DNA of 64,000 bases. Source: Bifidobacterium reuteri DSM 23975 (GTDB lineage: Bacteria > Actinomycetota > Actinomycetes > Actinomycetales > Bifidobacteriaceae). Below the pieces are notes generated by a model, which did not search any database, had not been told where the DNA came from, and was given only the letters and a program-made list of their open reading frames with translations. Numbering within the stretch: position 1 is the first letter of the stretch; every line of letters starts with the position of its first letter. The position numbers were made by a program, and so were the translations under genes. Location: positions 1 through 64,000 of the forward strand of contig NZ_JGZK01000002.1 in the NCBI RefSeq assembly GCF_000741695.1, written 5' to 3'. Below are positions 1 to 8,165 of the stretch, one piece after another.

Positions 1-171
1 CGCGTCGCCTCCACCAAACACCCGCCGTCCATCGCCTACTACAAACGCAAACGCGAACAAGGCAAGCACCACAACGCCGCCGTCATCTGCCTCGCCCGAC
101 GCCGCTGCGACGTGATCTACAGCATGCTCAAGAACGGCACCCTCTACCAGGAACAAACCCTCGCCGCATGA
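1..171 (+). CDS. IS110-family transposase, C-terminal end (partial)
   Basis: An open frame enters at base 1 and stops with TGA at 169-171, giving the last 56 residues of a protein. The tail is basic and contains the segment ARRRCDVIYSMLKNGTLY, which is typical of the end of the IS110-family transposase_20 domain. These enzymes recombine DNA with a DEDD catalytic domain and a C-terminal serine-containing domain; both lie outside the window, so whether the full element is intact cannot be judged. The 90 bases after the stop contain a TTGACA-like hexamer near 270 and a C-rich run, probably the IS end, but no terminal inverted repeat could be fixed from one end only. Confidence 0.75.
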   Translation, partial: RVASTKHPPSIAYYKRKREQGKHHNAAVICLARRRCDVIYSMLKNGTLYQEQTLAA

Positions 172-420
172 AACCAACCGACACAGGCCACGGCAGCCGA
201 CCGCCAAGGCCAAGGCGAAGCACGCCCACCACAACCAACCCCGACACGACACAACAACCCCTCACAAGGTTGACAAAAACATAGGAACACCCCCCCGACA
301 CAGCCGACACAGAGAGCGACGCCGACGGGGCGCACATGCGACACGCCGACGAGCACGCCGGCCGAAAGTTGTGTATAGTATCCATCTGTTGTCTTCCAGT
401 CCTGCTGGGAAACAAGCATG

Positions 421-496
421 GTGGCCATAGCTCAGTTGGTAGAGCATCTGATTGTGGTTCAGAAGGTCGCGGGTTCGAGCCTCGTTGGCCACCCCA
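421..496 (+). tRNA. tRNA-His (GTG), CCA encoded
   Basis: The acceptor arms GTGGCCA (421-427) and TGGCCAC (486-492) pair fully, the anticodon loop reads TTGTGGT with anticodon GTG, and the T arm is GCGGGTTCGAGCCTCGT. The discriminator is C (493) and the CCA end is encoded at 494-496. Base 420 is G, matching the extra G(-1) that marks histidine tRNA and pairs with C73. A TATAGT hexamer at 374-379 is a plausible -10 element. No integrase gene or duplicated 3' end of the tRNA was seen, so there is no sign that this site is occupied by an integrated element here. Confidence 0.95.
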
Positions 497-500
497 GTAG

Positions 501-535
501 CCCTCTGCTTATTGCGCGGAGGGGTTTTGTTTTTC
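501..535 (+). terminator. Rho-independent terminator of tRNA-His
   Basis: An 8-bp stem CCCTCTGC / GCGCGGAGGG (501-508 with 516-523, one G-U pair) and a 7-base loop are followed by a T-rich tract at 524-535. It begins 4 bases after the tRNA CCA end. Confidence 0.85.
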
Positions 536-630
536 TCAACAAGCGTACGTCTTTCCTAGGCTAAGGGTCCTTTCCTGGCTTATCGGTAGTACCACCACCC
601 GGTTTCGGACTATCAGCTATCAGGTTTTCC

Positions 631-871
631 GCTGTATGTTCGCGCATCAACGCAACAGCCGCGAACATACAGCCGATTCCGAGCCGCTAAGAGACCGCAT
701 GTTCGCGGCATCCTCGTTCGGACGCGAACATACAGCCGATTCCGAGCCGCTAAGAGACCGCATGTTCGCGGCATCCTCGTTCGGACGCGAACATACAGCC
801 GATTCCGCACCACTAAGAGACCGCATGTTCGCGGCATCCTCGTTCGGACGCGAACATACAGCTGATTCCCA
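631..871. repeat. 63-bp tandem palindromic repeat, about 3.3 copies
   Basis: Units start at 661, 724, 787 and 850 with an exact 63-base period; the last is cut short after about 20 bases. Each unit begins GCGAACATACAGC and holds ATGTTCGC about 38 bases later, so every unit can fold on itself. A perfect 14-bp inverted pair, GCTGTATGTTCGCG (631-644) and its complement (660-673), opens the array. Between units the sequence GTTCG-GACG-CGAAC forms a further small palindrome. Units 1 and 2 are almost identical; unit 3 has a few changes. Because 63 is a multiple of 3, several frames stay open through it, but these are not genes. The array ends about 40 bases before the threonine aldolase gene. Confidence 0.9.
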
Positions 872-913
872 CACAATGTAGACTCGGGACTATCGCCTAG
901 AGAGGGACTCCTG

Positions 914-1939
914 ATGCTGTCTTTTGAAAACGACTACTCTCGCGCCGCGCATCCGTCGGTGATCGACGCCATAGCGCGCGCCAACGAACATCTGTACTCC
1001 GGATACGGCTCCGATGAGCTCACCGAACAGGCCAAGGCCAAGATCCGCGAAGCCTGCGGCAAGCCGGATGCGGATGTCTGGTTCCTGGTGGGCGGCACCC
1101 AGACCAATCAGGTGGTGATCGACACCATCACCCCGGCCTATGCAGGCGTTGTGGCAGTGACATCCGGACACCCCAACGTGCATGAAGCCGGCGCCATAGA
1201 GTTCTCCGGGCACAAGGTGCTCACCCTCCCCCACCACAATGGCAAGATGGATGCGCACGAACTGGACGAGTTCTGCAAGACCTTCTATGCCGACGGCAAC
1301 TATGAGCACATGGTCTTCCCCGGTTCCGTGTACGTCTCGCAGAGCACAGAATACGGAACAATCTATTCCAAGGCCGAATTGGAGGCGATCGCCGAAGTCG
1401 CGCACCGCTACGACATGCCGCTGTTCGTGGACGGCGCGCGTCTCGGCTATGCGTTGACCGTCACCGGCGGCGACCTGTCGATGGAGGATCTGGCGAATAT
1501 CGCTGACGTGTTCTACATCGGAGGCACCAAGGTGGGCGCGCTGTTTGGTGAAGCGGTGGTATTCACCAAACACAACACGCCGAAGCATTTCCTGACCCGC
1601 ATCAAGCAGCATGGCGCCCTGCTTGCCAAGGGCTTTGTGCTGGGCGCGCAGTTCGATGCGCTGTTCACCGATGACCTGTATTTCACGATCGCACGCAACG
1701 CGAACATCGCCGCCGACCGTATCCGCGAAGCGCTCAAGACCAAGGGCTATCAGCTCACGTTCGAAGCGCCGACCAACCAGATCTTCGTGACGATGGACCA
1801 GCCCACCATCGACCGCCTGACGCAGCATGTGAAGCTCGGCTTCACCGAGAAGGCCGACGATATGCATACCGTCATGCGCATCTGCACGAGCTGGGCGACC
1901 ACGTCCGAAGAGGTCGATCAGCTCATCGCGCTGCTGTAA
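914..1939 (+). CDS. ltaE: Low-specificity L-threonine aldolase
   Basis: This 341-residue PLP enzyme of the beta-eliminating lyase/threonine aldolase family splits L-threonine (and allo-threonine) into glycine and acetaldehyde in the cytoplasm. The start fits family N-termini (FENDYSRAAHPSVIDAI). Visible features are the GGTQTNQ cofactor loop near residue 60, the SGHPNVHEAGA histidine segment at 84-94, the FVDGARLGYA aspartate segment near 173 and the PLP lysine in YIGGTKVGAL at about residue 206. The length is normal. A purine-rich AGAGAGGGA ribosome site precedes ATG 914. The gene stands alone between a palindromic repeat array and a shared terminator facing the convergent protease genes. 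The exact stereospecificity is not visible from sequence. Confidence 0.93.
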   Translation: MLSFENDYSRAAHPSVIDAIARANEHLYSGYGSDELTEQAKAKIREACGKPDADVWFLVGGTQTNQVVIDTITPAYAGVVAVTSGHPNVHEAGAIEFSGHKVLTLPHHNGKMDAHELDEFCKTFYADGNYEHMVFPGSVYVSQSTEYGTIYSKAELEAIAEVAHRYDMPLFVDGARLGYALTVTGGDLSMEDLANIADVFYIGGTKVGALFGEAVVFTKHNTPKHFLTRIKQHGALLAKGFVLGAQFDALFTDDLYFTIARNANIAADRIREALKTKGYQLTFEAPTNQIFVTMDQPTIDRLTQHVKLGFTEKADDMHTVMRICTSWATTSEEVDQLIALL

Positions 1940-2002
1940 AAAACAAAAACCGGTGGTATATGCCAGACAGTAATACTCAGATACCAATCAGACATATACC
2001 AC
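1940..2002 (-). terminator. Terminator between convergent genes
   Basis: GTGGTATATG (1953-1962) and CATATACCAC (1993-2002) form a 10-bp stem with a 30-base loop. On the minus strand it is followed by GGTTTTTGTTTTTT, a good U tract, so it mainly ends transcription of the two minus-strand genes above it. Confidence 0.6.
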
Positions 2003-2019
2003 TAACGTAATTCGAGACT

Positions 2020-2418
2020 TCATGAATCAACTTTGATTACAATATTAGTGACAGATTGATCTACATTAATCACTCTCACTTCATGGTTATCATATTTGCA
2101 TGAGCGAAATAAATCGCTACAAGATACATCCAATCTCCATTCCCCGTAATGCAGATTACCATGATATTGACCATTTTTATTCGTATAGTAAGCAACCAAT
2201 GTCATTAATTGATTACTGTCAAGGGGAGTGAAGCTCACAGAATAGCCGCTTTGGGGAACATCGCTATCATCAACAACAGTAACTGTAACATCGGAAATCA
2301 TTTCATTCTTAAAAAAATATAAAAGAGAAACAGAAGCAAGAATAATAATAATAATAATTAAAAAAATGATATTAATAACACTATTTCCGAAAGAACGATA
2401 TTTCTTATTGTAACCCAT
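2020..2418 (-). CDS. Small single-pass membrane protein, unknown function
   Basis: The frame could open upstream, but ATG 2418 (MGYNKKYRSFGN) is preferred because it overlaps the end of the preceding protease gene by 14 bases, leaving 132 residues. Residues 12-33 are an almost pure isoleucine/leucine membrane segment; the rest is hydrophilic, with VTVTVVDDSDVPQSGYSVSF resembling a beta-sandwich (carboxypeptidase-regulatory-like) fold outside the membrane. It contains a CxxxxxxxC pair near the end. No family was recognised. The base composition is far more AT-rich than the core genes, as for its protease neighbour, and the pair probably arrived together. Confidence 0.6.
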   Translation of the reverse strand: MGYNKKYRSFGNSVINIIFLIIIIIILASVSLLYFFKNEMISDVTVTVVDDSDVPQSGYSVSFTPLDSNQLMTLVAYYTNKNGQYHGNLHYGEWRLDVSCSDLFRSCKYDNHEVRVINVDQSVTNIVIKVDS

Positions 2419-3193
2419 CGTTATTCGCTTCGTTATATAGCTTATAAACACGATCATTAAACCTTGGGCTTAACAGTGTATGTTCTTGGCTAGGAACAGC
2501 CGACAGTACCCCATTCGCCCAACCTATACCTGTATTCTCATCATAAAGCTCAAGCCAGGGGCTGCCTGACGCACCATGCGCATCCACAAAAGAGCACCCT
2601 GAAGCCTTCAACACGTCACCCATATTGAACGGGTACAAAGTTTCAACTTTTGTCACACACGACTGCGGATCTTTATTGTTTCCTGGATTCTTAGGATATC
2701 CAACAATTCGAGCAGTAAAACTACCAAGATTCGAATGACCAAAACCATGGCCACCAAAAACTTCAACCGGCTTGCCCAGATAATCGGGCATTACAGAAGA
2801 CACACTAATAAAACCAATATCATTAGGAACATCATATACAGATAACGATTGAGTATTGGCATTATTAATCCAGTCTGTAAATACTCGAGCAGTACCCATA
2901 GCATACATCTGCGTGTTTCCGCCAGACGGTGACGCATTAGGTACAAACATAAACTTAGTATACCAACCACTCCCACTTCCCCCATGTAAACAATGGGCAG
3001 CTGTCATCACCAATTTCTTAGAACTACTATTAACAAGCGAAGCTGTACAGGCTCCCTGCTTCTCCCCATTAACGAAGAACAACAATCCAGTAGGGCGAGC
3101 CGAACTGTCAGGATTAAATCCTGAGCGCGTTTTTAACCCTAGCGGCACAGCGGGTGGCACTGAATGGAATGTAGTTGTTATTTCTTTATCCAC
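2405..3193 (-). CDS. Trypsin-like (S1-type) serine protease without visible signal peptide
   Basis: A 262-residue protein with the catalytic triad in order: His in MTAAHC (about residue 67), Asp in VPNDIGFI (about 144) and Ser in GASGSPW (about 209). The S1/V8-like fold is clear from these motifs. The only in-frame start is GTG 3193; a stop codon lies 8 codons further up and no ribosome site or signal peptide is present, although such proteases are normally secreted. Either the 5' end is damaged or the protein works inside the cell. It overlaps the downstream membrane protein gene and is AT-rich compared with the surroundings, which suggests transfer. The substrate is unknown. Confidence 0.7.
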   Translation of the reverse strand: MDKEITTTFHSVPPAVPLGLKTRSGFNPDSSARPTGLLFFVNGEKQGACTASLVNSSSKKLVMTAAHCLHGGSGSGWYTKFMFVPNASPSGGNTQMYAMGTARVFTDWINNANTQSLSVYDVPNDIGFISVSSVMPDYLGKPVEVFGGHGFGHSNLGSFTARIVGYPKNPGNNKDPQSCVTKVETLYPFNMGDVLKASGCSFVDAHGASGSPWLELYDENTGIGWANGVLSAVPSQEHTLLSPRFNDRVYKLYNEANNDGLQ

Positions 3194-3332
3194 GTAGTAT
3201 TCATCAGTTAAACATTATCAACATGGAAAAAATGTAAGTTACCACAAAGCACAACGTAGTATCGCTAACAAAAATCGTCCACATAGTTGATTTGCATATA
3301 TCCCATGCTTCATCTATTCACATAGCGCTATC

Positions 3333-4508
3333 TCATTCCTCGATGGCCTCGCGCTCCATGTCCACGAACTTGTGCACGGACGCCTCTACGGAATAGTGCT
3401 CCTTGGTGTTCTGGGCGTACCTGGCACCCCATGCGACCCGTTCGCGCTGATGGGCGATCCACCAGTCGATGCGTCGGGCCAGCAACGCCGCGTCCCGCAC
3501 CGGGAACAGTGACTCATCAAGCAGTGCGAATTGGCTTGCGGCAGACAGCTCGGACGCGGCGATCACCGGGACCAGGCCGCAGGCCATCGCCTCGATGACG
3601 CTCACCGATTCGATGTCCGCTATGGAGCAATGCACGAACAGGTCGCCGGATCGCAGCAATTCCGGCATGTCGGCATGCTTATGGAATCCGATGTCCGCCT
3701 TGCGCGCAAGCAACCTGCCGGCGCGGAACTTCAGATAGTGCTTCAGCGGGCCGGTGCCGGCGATGACCAATTGGATGTCCGCGGCATGGCGGGACATGGA
3801 CACCGCCTTGATCAACGTGATCTGGTCCTTCTCGCGCGCGAGGCGCCCGGATGCGATGATGCGGAAAGGCACCGGCGACGCCGCATCAGGGTCCTCTGAC
3901 GATTCGGCGGGGGGCTTCGGCGTGTAGACCGGCGAGTACCCGTTGGAGATCACGTGCAGCTTCGCCTGATACCCGTGCGAGCGCAGCAGGCTCGCCGTCA
4001 TCTCGGTCGGCACGTGGATATGGTCGATGCGCTTGTACAGCCAATGCTTGAACAACCAATACAGAAATCCGGAGATGCCGGGGATATGACGCAGCGGCCC
4101 TGCGGAATACAGGACGTTCTCTGGCTGCAGATGGAACCCGGCGGTCACCGGGATGCCCATCTGACGGGCCACTTTGGCGGCATGACGGCCGAATTTGAAC
4201 GGCATATAGACATGCACCACGTCCACGCCGCGGAATGCGGTGCGGAACAGGGTGTCGCTCGGCTGCGCGAACTGCATGAGCTGTTTGGAGGCCACCCAGG
4301 AGACCAACGGCACCTTGTTCACGCGTGCAGGGTATTCGGGAGCGCCGATGCCCACCAGCCGCACATGATGTCCCTGTCGCTCAAGTTCGGCGGCCCATTG
4401 CAATGCCGAGTTCGACGTGCCGTTGCCCTGATTGCCGACGGTATCCACCACCAAAGCGATGGTCAGCGGCCTGTCGATGCTCTCTTCACCAGTTCCGTTT
4501 TCGTGCAT
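3333..4508 (-). CDS. Glycosyltransferase family 4 (GT-B fold)
   Basis: A 391-residue retaining glycosyltransferase. The N-terminal domain has the glycine-rich acceptor loop (VDTVGNQGNGTSNSAL) and the C-terminal domain carries FRIIASGRLAREKDQ and the family E-x7-E signature in DIESVSVIEAMACG. These enzymes move a sugar from a nucleotide or lipid-phosphate donor to a lipid, glycan or protein. The N-terminal loop and the FHLQPENVL segment resemble enzymes acting on diacylglycerol or mannosyl lipids, but the acceptor cannot be read from sequence. ATG 4508 follows TAAGG; the frame continues upstream to a TTG at 4550. No other envelope genes are adjacent, and the aminotransferase downstream on the same strand is on the far side of the GT start, so it is not an operon partner by order. 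Confidence 0.85.
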   Translation of the reverse strand: MHENGTGEESIDRPLTIALVVDTVGNQGNGTSNSALQWAAELERQGHHVRLVGIGAPEYPARVNKVPLVSWVASKQLMQFAQPSDTLFRTAFRGVDVVHVYMPFKFGRHAAKVARQMGIPVTAGFHLQPENVLYSAGPLRHIPGISGFLYWLFKHWLYKRIDHIHVPTEMTASLLRSHGYQAKLHVISNGYSPVYTPKPPAESSEDPDAASPVPFRIIASGRLAREKDQITLIKAVSMSRHAADIQLVIAGTGPLKHYLKFRAGRLLARKADIGFHKHADMPELLRSGDLFVHCSIADIESVSVIEAMACGLVPVIAASELSAASQFALLDESLFPVRDAALLARRIDWWIAHQRERVAWGARYAQNTKEHYSVEASVHKFVDMEREAIEE

Positions 4509-4633
4509 TGCCTTAGTGTAAGCCCCATGCGCTCCATGGCCCACCCGCAATCATGATGCAACGGGGACGTACCGTGAACAATGGTGTGGCGTATAACGAA
4601 TTGTCTAATTACCTAGGCAACCCAGCCGATGGC

Positions 4634-5926
4634 TTATCGCAGATCATCCAACACTCGGCGTATGCGAGAGACCGCCTGATACAGATCAGCCGTATGCTTG
4701 AGCAGACTGATACGCACCCAGCCTTCGCCGTTCTCGCCAAAGCACGTACCGGGCATCAGCGCCACCCCAGCGGTGTTGAGCAGCCATTCGACGAATGCAT
4801 CCGATACGCCGACTGCGGCATGCGTAACCGCTCCCTCAACTTCGGCATTCGGCAAGTCACCAGCGCCTGAACCACCAGCATCTGTATCGTCCACCCGACC
4901 CCGCTGCCCCGGTATGCGAGCCCATGCGAACAATCCACCGTGCGATTGGGCGACGTCCAGACCACTGCCGTCCAATCCGTCGCGCACAACCTCGAACCGG
5001 TGCTGGTATTGCACCGCCAAGTCTTTCGCGGTGGACTGGTCGGAATTCAACGCGATCGCCCCGGCCTGCTGGATGACGCTGGATGCCAGCACGGCGGTCT
5101 GCCGGTGCACCGCCTTGACCGCGCCCAGCACCTCGGCGTTGCCCGCCACGAAGCCGCCTCGCCACCCGGCCACCATGAACATCTTCGACAACGACCCCAA
5201 TTCCACCGCCACATCCAGCGCACCCGGCGTCTCCAGTAGACTCAGGGAATGGGCCTCACCGAACTCAAGACCGGCATAGGCAAAGTCATTGAGCACGATG
5301 AAACCGTATCGCTTCGCCAGCCGAACCGCCGATGCATACAGTTCGGGCGACGCCACGGCACCGGTGGGATTGTTCGGATAGTTGAGTATCAGCAGTTTGG
5401 CACGCTCCCACAATCCGGCATCCACGGCATCCAAATCCGGCAGAAAACCGTGTCCTGCGTCGGCTGGAATCGTCTCGAATCTGCCTCCGGCGACGGAGGT
5501 TGACCCCTCATACTGCGGGTAATAAGGGTCTACTGCGACCACGGTGTCGCCCGGGTCAATGAGCGCCTGAATCACAGTGGCGATGCCCACCGACGAACCG
5601 GATGTGGCAAGCAGCTGTGTTGCGGGATCCACAGTCACACCATGCTCGCGCTCATACCAGCCGGCGATGGCGTTCAGATATTGCGGTACGCCATCGAACG
5701 GCGGATACCGGAACAGCCCTGGGTCATGGGCGGCTTGGGCAAGTGCGTCCTGCACGAACACAGGCGGCTGACCATCCGGGTTGCCTTTGCTCAGATCGAT
5801 GATGTCATGTCCTGCGGCAATGGCGGCCGCGGCGCGTGCGTCGGCTTCGGCGAAAGGGTTGCCGGGGAGTCCCACCGCTCTTCTGGAAATCAGTTCAGAA
5901 ACCAGTGCAGCGTCCTGCGCCGACAT
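4634..5926 (-). CDS. PLP-dependent class I/II aminotransferase
   Basis: A 430-residue fold-type I aminotransferase. NYPNNPTG lies at 182-189, the cofactor aspartate in NDFAYAGL at 214 and the Schiff-base lysine in ELGSLSKMF at 248, followed by the usual AGWRGGF. The start ATG 5926 has a strong AAAGGGGG site; the longer open frame upstream to 6118 lacks one. Near the C-terminus a low-complexity insert (VDDTDAGGSGAGDLP) interrupts the small domain, an unusual addition. It transfers an amino group between an amino acid and a 2-oxoacid; alanine/aspartate-type or N-succinyldiaminopimelate-type substrates are all possible. It is divergent from purT. Confidence 0.85.
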   Translation of the reverse strand: MSAQDAALVSELISRRAVGLPGNPFAEADARAAAAIAAGHDIIDLSKGNPDGQPPVFVQDALAQAAHDPGLFRYPPFDGVPQYLNAIAGWYEREHGVTVDPATQLLATSGSSVGIATVIQALIDPGDTVVAVDPYYPQYEGSTSVAGGRFETIPADAGHGFLPDLDAVDAGLWERAKLLILNYPNNPTGAVASPELYASAVRLAKRYGFIVLNDFAYAGLEFGEAHSLSLLETPGALDVAVELGSLSKMFMVAGWRGGFVAGNAEVLGAVKAVHRQTAVLASSVIQQAGAIALNSDQSTAKDLAVQYQHRFEVVRDGLDGSGLDVAQSHGGLFAWARIPGQRGRVDDTDAGGSGAGDLPNAEVEGAVTHAAVGVSDAFVEWLLNTAGVALMPGTCFGENGEGWVRISLLKHTADLYQAVSRIRRVLDDLR

Positions 5927-6242
5927 ACCGCATCCCCCTTTGTCTGTCGTGTTGACCGCCTGAATCCTGGCGAACCTTCGGTCATCGAACCACTTAGCCG
6001 TCAAACCGCCTGAACTGCTCAGGCTGGCCGCCTGTTGGGCGTATGAACCTATAAGGCCAGCCGAGCATCCCCTATAACGTTGGCCCGACCGCGCTGAACA
6101 AATCGGCCGGTGATTCATACGGTACGGGAGGTTTGTTCCATATGCAATGGCGCGCCTATACGTGATGCTTATAGCAGGTTACAGTCTGCAACCGTCGTGG
6201 GACTCAAGAGGGAAATCATCGCGGCATGGCATAATGTGGGGT
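5927..6242. promoter_or_regulatory. Divergent promoter region, aminotransferase / purT
   Basis: These 316 bases hold no credible gene. On the plus strand CATAAT at 6230-6235 is a -10 element whose expected start point falls on or next to ATG 6243, so purT mRNA may be leaderless. On the minus side the aminotransferase ribosome site lies at about 5932-5938. No PurR-type palindrome or riboswitch could be recognised. Confidence 0.45.
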
Positions 6243-7568
6243 ATGACTGAGCATGCCGTGAACGATTCCGCAAACCTCGACTCCCCCGCGACCGCCAACG
6301 CCCCCGCTGTCGGCCGCCCGCTGGGCACGCCGCTGGGCAAGCGCCCCACCCGCGTACTGTTTCTCGGCGCGGGCGAGCTGGGCAAGGAGGTGACCATCGA
6401 ACTGATGCGTCTGGGTGCCTGGGTGTGCGCCGCCGATTCCTATGCAGGCGCGCCGGCCCAGCAGGTGGCGCATGAGTATCGTGTATTGGACATGGCGAGC
6501 GCCGCCGATTTGCAGGCTCTGTTCGACGAGGTGAAGCCGGACATCATCGTGCCCGAGGTGGAGGCCATCGCCACTGATGTGCTGGCGGGTGCCGCCAAGG
6601 CCGGCGCACAGGTAGTGCCGAGTGCCGAGATCGCGGCGATCTGCATGGACCGCGAGCGTCTGCGCGTGCTCGCCCACGAGGAGCTTGGCCTGCCGACCAC
6701 CCCGTATCGTTTCGCCGGCTCGTTGGAGGAGCTGCGCGCAGGTGCTTTGGAGGTCGGCTATCCGTGTGTGGTCAAGCCGGTGATGAGCTCGTCCGGTCAC
6801 GGCCAGTCCGTGGTGCGTTCCGCCGACGCGATTGACGCAGCATGGACTGAAGCGCAGGAAGGCCGTCGCGCCGCCGGCGAGGGGGATGTGTCGCGCGTGA
6901 TTGTGGAGGCGCTGGCTCCGCTGGACTATGAATTGACAGTGCTTACGGTGAGCTCGTCGGCCGGGATCGTGACGTGCGCGCCGATCGGCCAGCGTCAGGA
7001 ATCAGGGGATTACCGCGAATCATGGCAGCCGGCCGTGGCGGTAAACGGCGATGCCGATCTGTCTGTACTTGACCGCGCTCATGACATCGCCCGCGCCGCC
7101 GTGGAGGGGCTTGTGGCCCGAGCACAGACCGCAGGCGAGACCGGCTGGGGCGTGTTTGGTGTGGAATTGTTCGTGCTGACCAATGGTCGCGTGTTGTTCA
7201 ACGAGGTCTCCCCTCGCCCGCATGACACTGGCATGGTGACGATGGCCTCACAACGGCTCAGCGAGTTCGCGCTGCATGCCCGGGCGATTCTGGGCCTGCC
7301 GGTCACGCCCGAGCATGTGGCGCTGACGTTGCGCAACGGTCAGGTGGCCGCCAGCCACGCCATCGTGGTGGAAGGCGAAGGCGAGGCGGTATTCACGAAC
7401 GTCGCCGATGCGCTGGCCGAGCCTGACACTGATCTGCGCATCTTCGCCAAGCCCGAGGTACACGGCCACCGCCGTATGGCCGTTGCGCTGGCCATCGGTA
7501 CCAGTGAAGCCGATGCCCGCGCCAAAGCCGCACACGTCGCCGACGCACTGACGATTACCGTGGAGTAG
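6243..7568 (+). CDS. purT: Formate-dependent phosphoribosylglycinamide formyltransferase (GAR transformylase 2)
   Basis: This 441-residue ATP-grasp enzyme makes formyl-GAR from GAR, formate and ATP, step 3 of IMP synthesis, without using formyl-tetrahydrofolate. The order is N-terminal Rossmann-like part (RVLFLGAGELGKEVTIEL, about 30-50), ATP-binding part with PCVVKPVMSSSGHGQS (about 180) and the ATP-grasp metal segment VLFNEVSPRPHDTGMVT (about 320). ATG 6243 starts MTEHAVN; the frame opens further up at 6147 but without support. The first 30 residues are Ala/Pro-rich and outside the conserved fold. It is convergent with the VOC gene, 7 bases from its stop. Confidence 0.95.
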   Translation: MTEHAVNDSANLDSPATANAPAVGRPLGTPLGKRPTRVLFLGAGELGKEVTIELMRLGAWVCAADSYAGAPAQQVAHEYRVLDMASAADLQALFDEVKPDIIVPEVEAIATDVLAGAAKAGAQVVPSAEIAAICMDRERLRVLAHEELGLPTTPYRFAGSLEELRAGALEVGYPCVVKPVMSSSGHGQSVVRSADAIDAAWTEAQEGRRAAGEGDVSRVIVEALAPLDYELTVLTVSSSAGIVTCAPIGQRQESGDYRESWQPAVAVNGDADLSVLDRAHDIARAAVEGLVARAQTAGETGWGVFGVELFVLTNGRVLFNEVSPRPHDTGMVTMASQRLSEFALHARAILGLPVTPEHVALTLRNGQVAASHAIVVEGEGEAVFTNVADALAEPDTDLRIFAKPEVHGHRRMAVALAIGTSEADARAKAAHVADALTITVE

Positions 7569-7575
7569 CAACCAA

Positions 7576-7941
7576 TCAGCTCAGCATGGCCTCGATGTTG
7601 TTGCCATCCGGGTCATGGATGAAGGCGGCGTAGTAGGTCGGGCCATAGTTCGGACGAGGACCGGGCTGGCCGTTGTCCGTGCCGCCGGCCTCGAGCCCCG
7701 CCGCATGGAATGCCTTGATGGTGTCCTCATTCTCGGCGCGGAAGGCCACGTGCGTCGGCACGACCGGATTGTCGCCTTTCGGAGACTCCAGCCAGACGCT
7801 GTCGCCATCCTCGTCGTTGGCAAAGCACACGGCACCCGGGTATTCGGCCTTCTTCACGTAACCGAGCGGGGCCAGCAGCTTCCCGTAGAATTCCGCACGC
7901 TCGTTAGCGTCCTTGACGAACAGTCCAATGTGATCGATCAT
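7576..7941 (-). CDS. VOC-family (glyoxalase/dioxygenase-like) protein
   Basis: A 121-residue single-domain protein beginning MIDHIGLFVKDANERAEFYGKLLAPLGY, the standard beta-alpha-beta-beta-beta opening of the vicinal oxygen chelate superfamily, and ending HDPDGNNIEAML. Likely metal positions are His4, the His in PTHVAFRA and the terminal Glu of the HDPDGNNIEA strand. Such proteins act as dimers in glyoxalase, dioxygenase or antibiotic-binding roles, and the substrate cannot be assigned. ATG 7941 has a near-perfect AAGGAGG ribosome site 6 bases upstream. It is a single-gene unit between purT and purC and shows no obvious link to purines. Confidence 0.85.
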   Translation of the reverse strand: MIDHIGLFVKDANERAEFYGKLLAPLGYVKKAEYPGAVCFANDEDGDSVWLESPKGDNPVVPTHVAFRAENEDTIKAFHAAGLEAGGTDNGQPGPRPNYGPTYYAAFIHDPDGNNIEAMLS

Positions 7942-8165
7942 GACGAACCTCCTTGTATCATTACGTCACTTCCCATTATCGCCTTTGTCGTGATTGATAT
8001 CCGCGATTCGCCGATAATTCGTCTCAGAGGTCAAGATTCCTTCATCTCAACCACGGACGCCAGGAACAGGCGCTCCGTACATGTCGGATATCCCCGGCGA
8101 TTGGTACCCTTTTTACCGTTAGTTCACCCAGAAATCCGCTCTTCAGCACGATTTGGAAGGCAGTC

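Noticed and set aside
421..496. tRNA-His as attachment site of an integrated element
   Set aside because: No integrase gene and no second copy of the tRNA 3' end were found within the window.
631..871. Possible CRISPR array
   Set aside because: The units are adjacent and 63 bases long with no unique spacers between them and no cas gene nearby.
613..881. Open frames on both strands across the 63-bp repeat
   Set aside because: The period is a multiple of 3, so the frames stay open because of repetition; no ribosome site or family resemblance.
890..1987. 365-residue frame antisense to threonine aldolase
   Set aside because: It mirrors the codon pattern of a clear PLP enzyme on the plus strand and has no recognisable domain.
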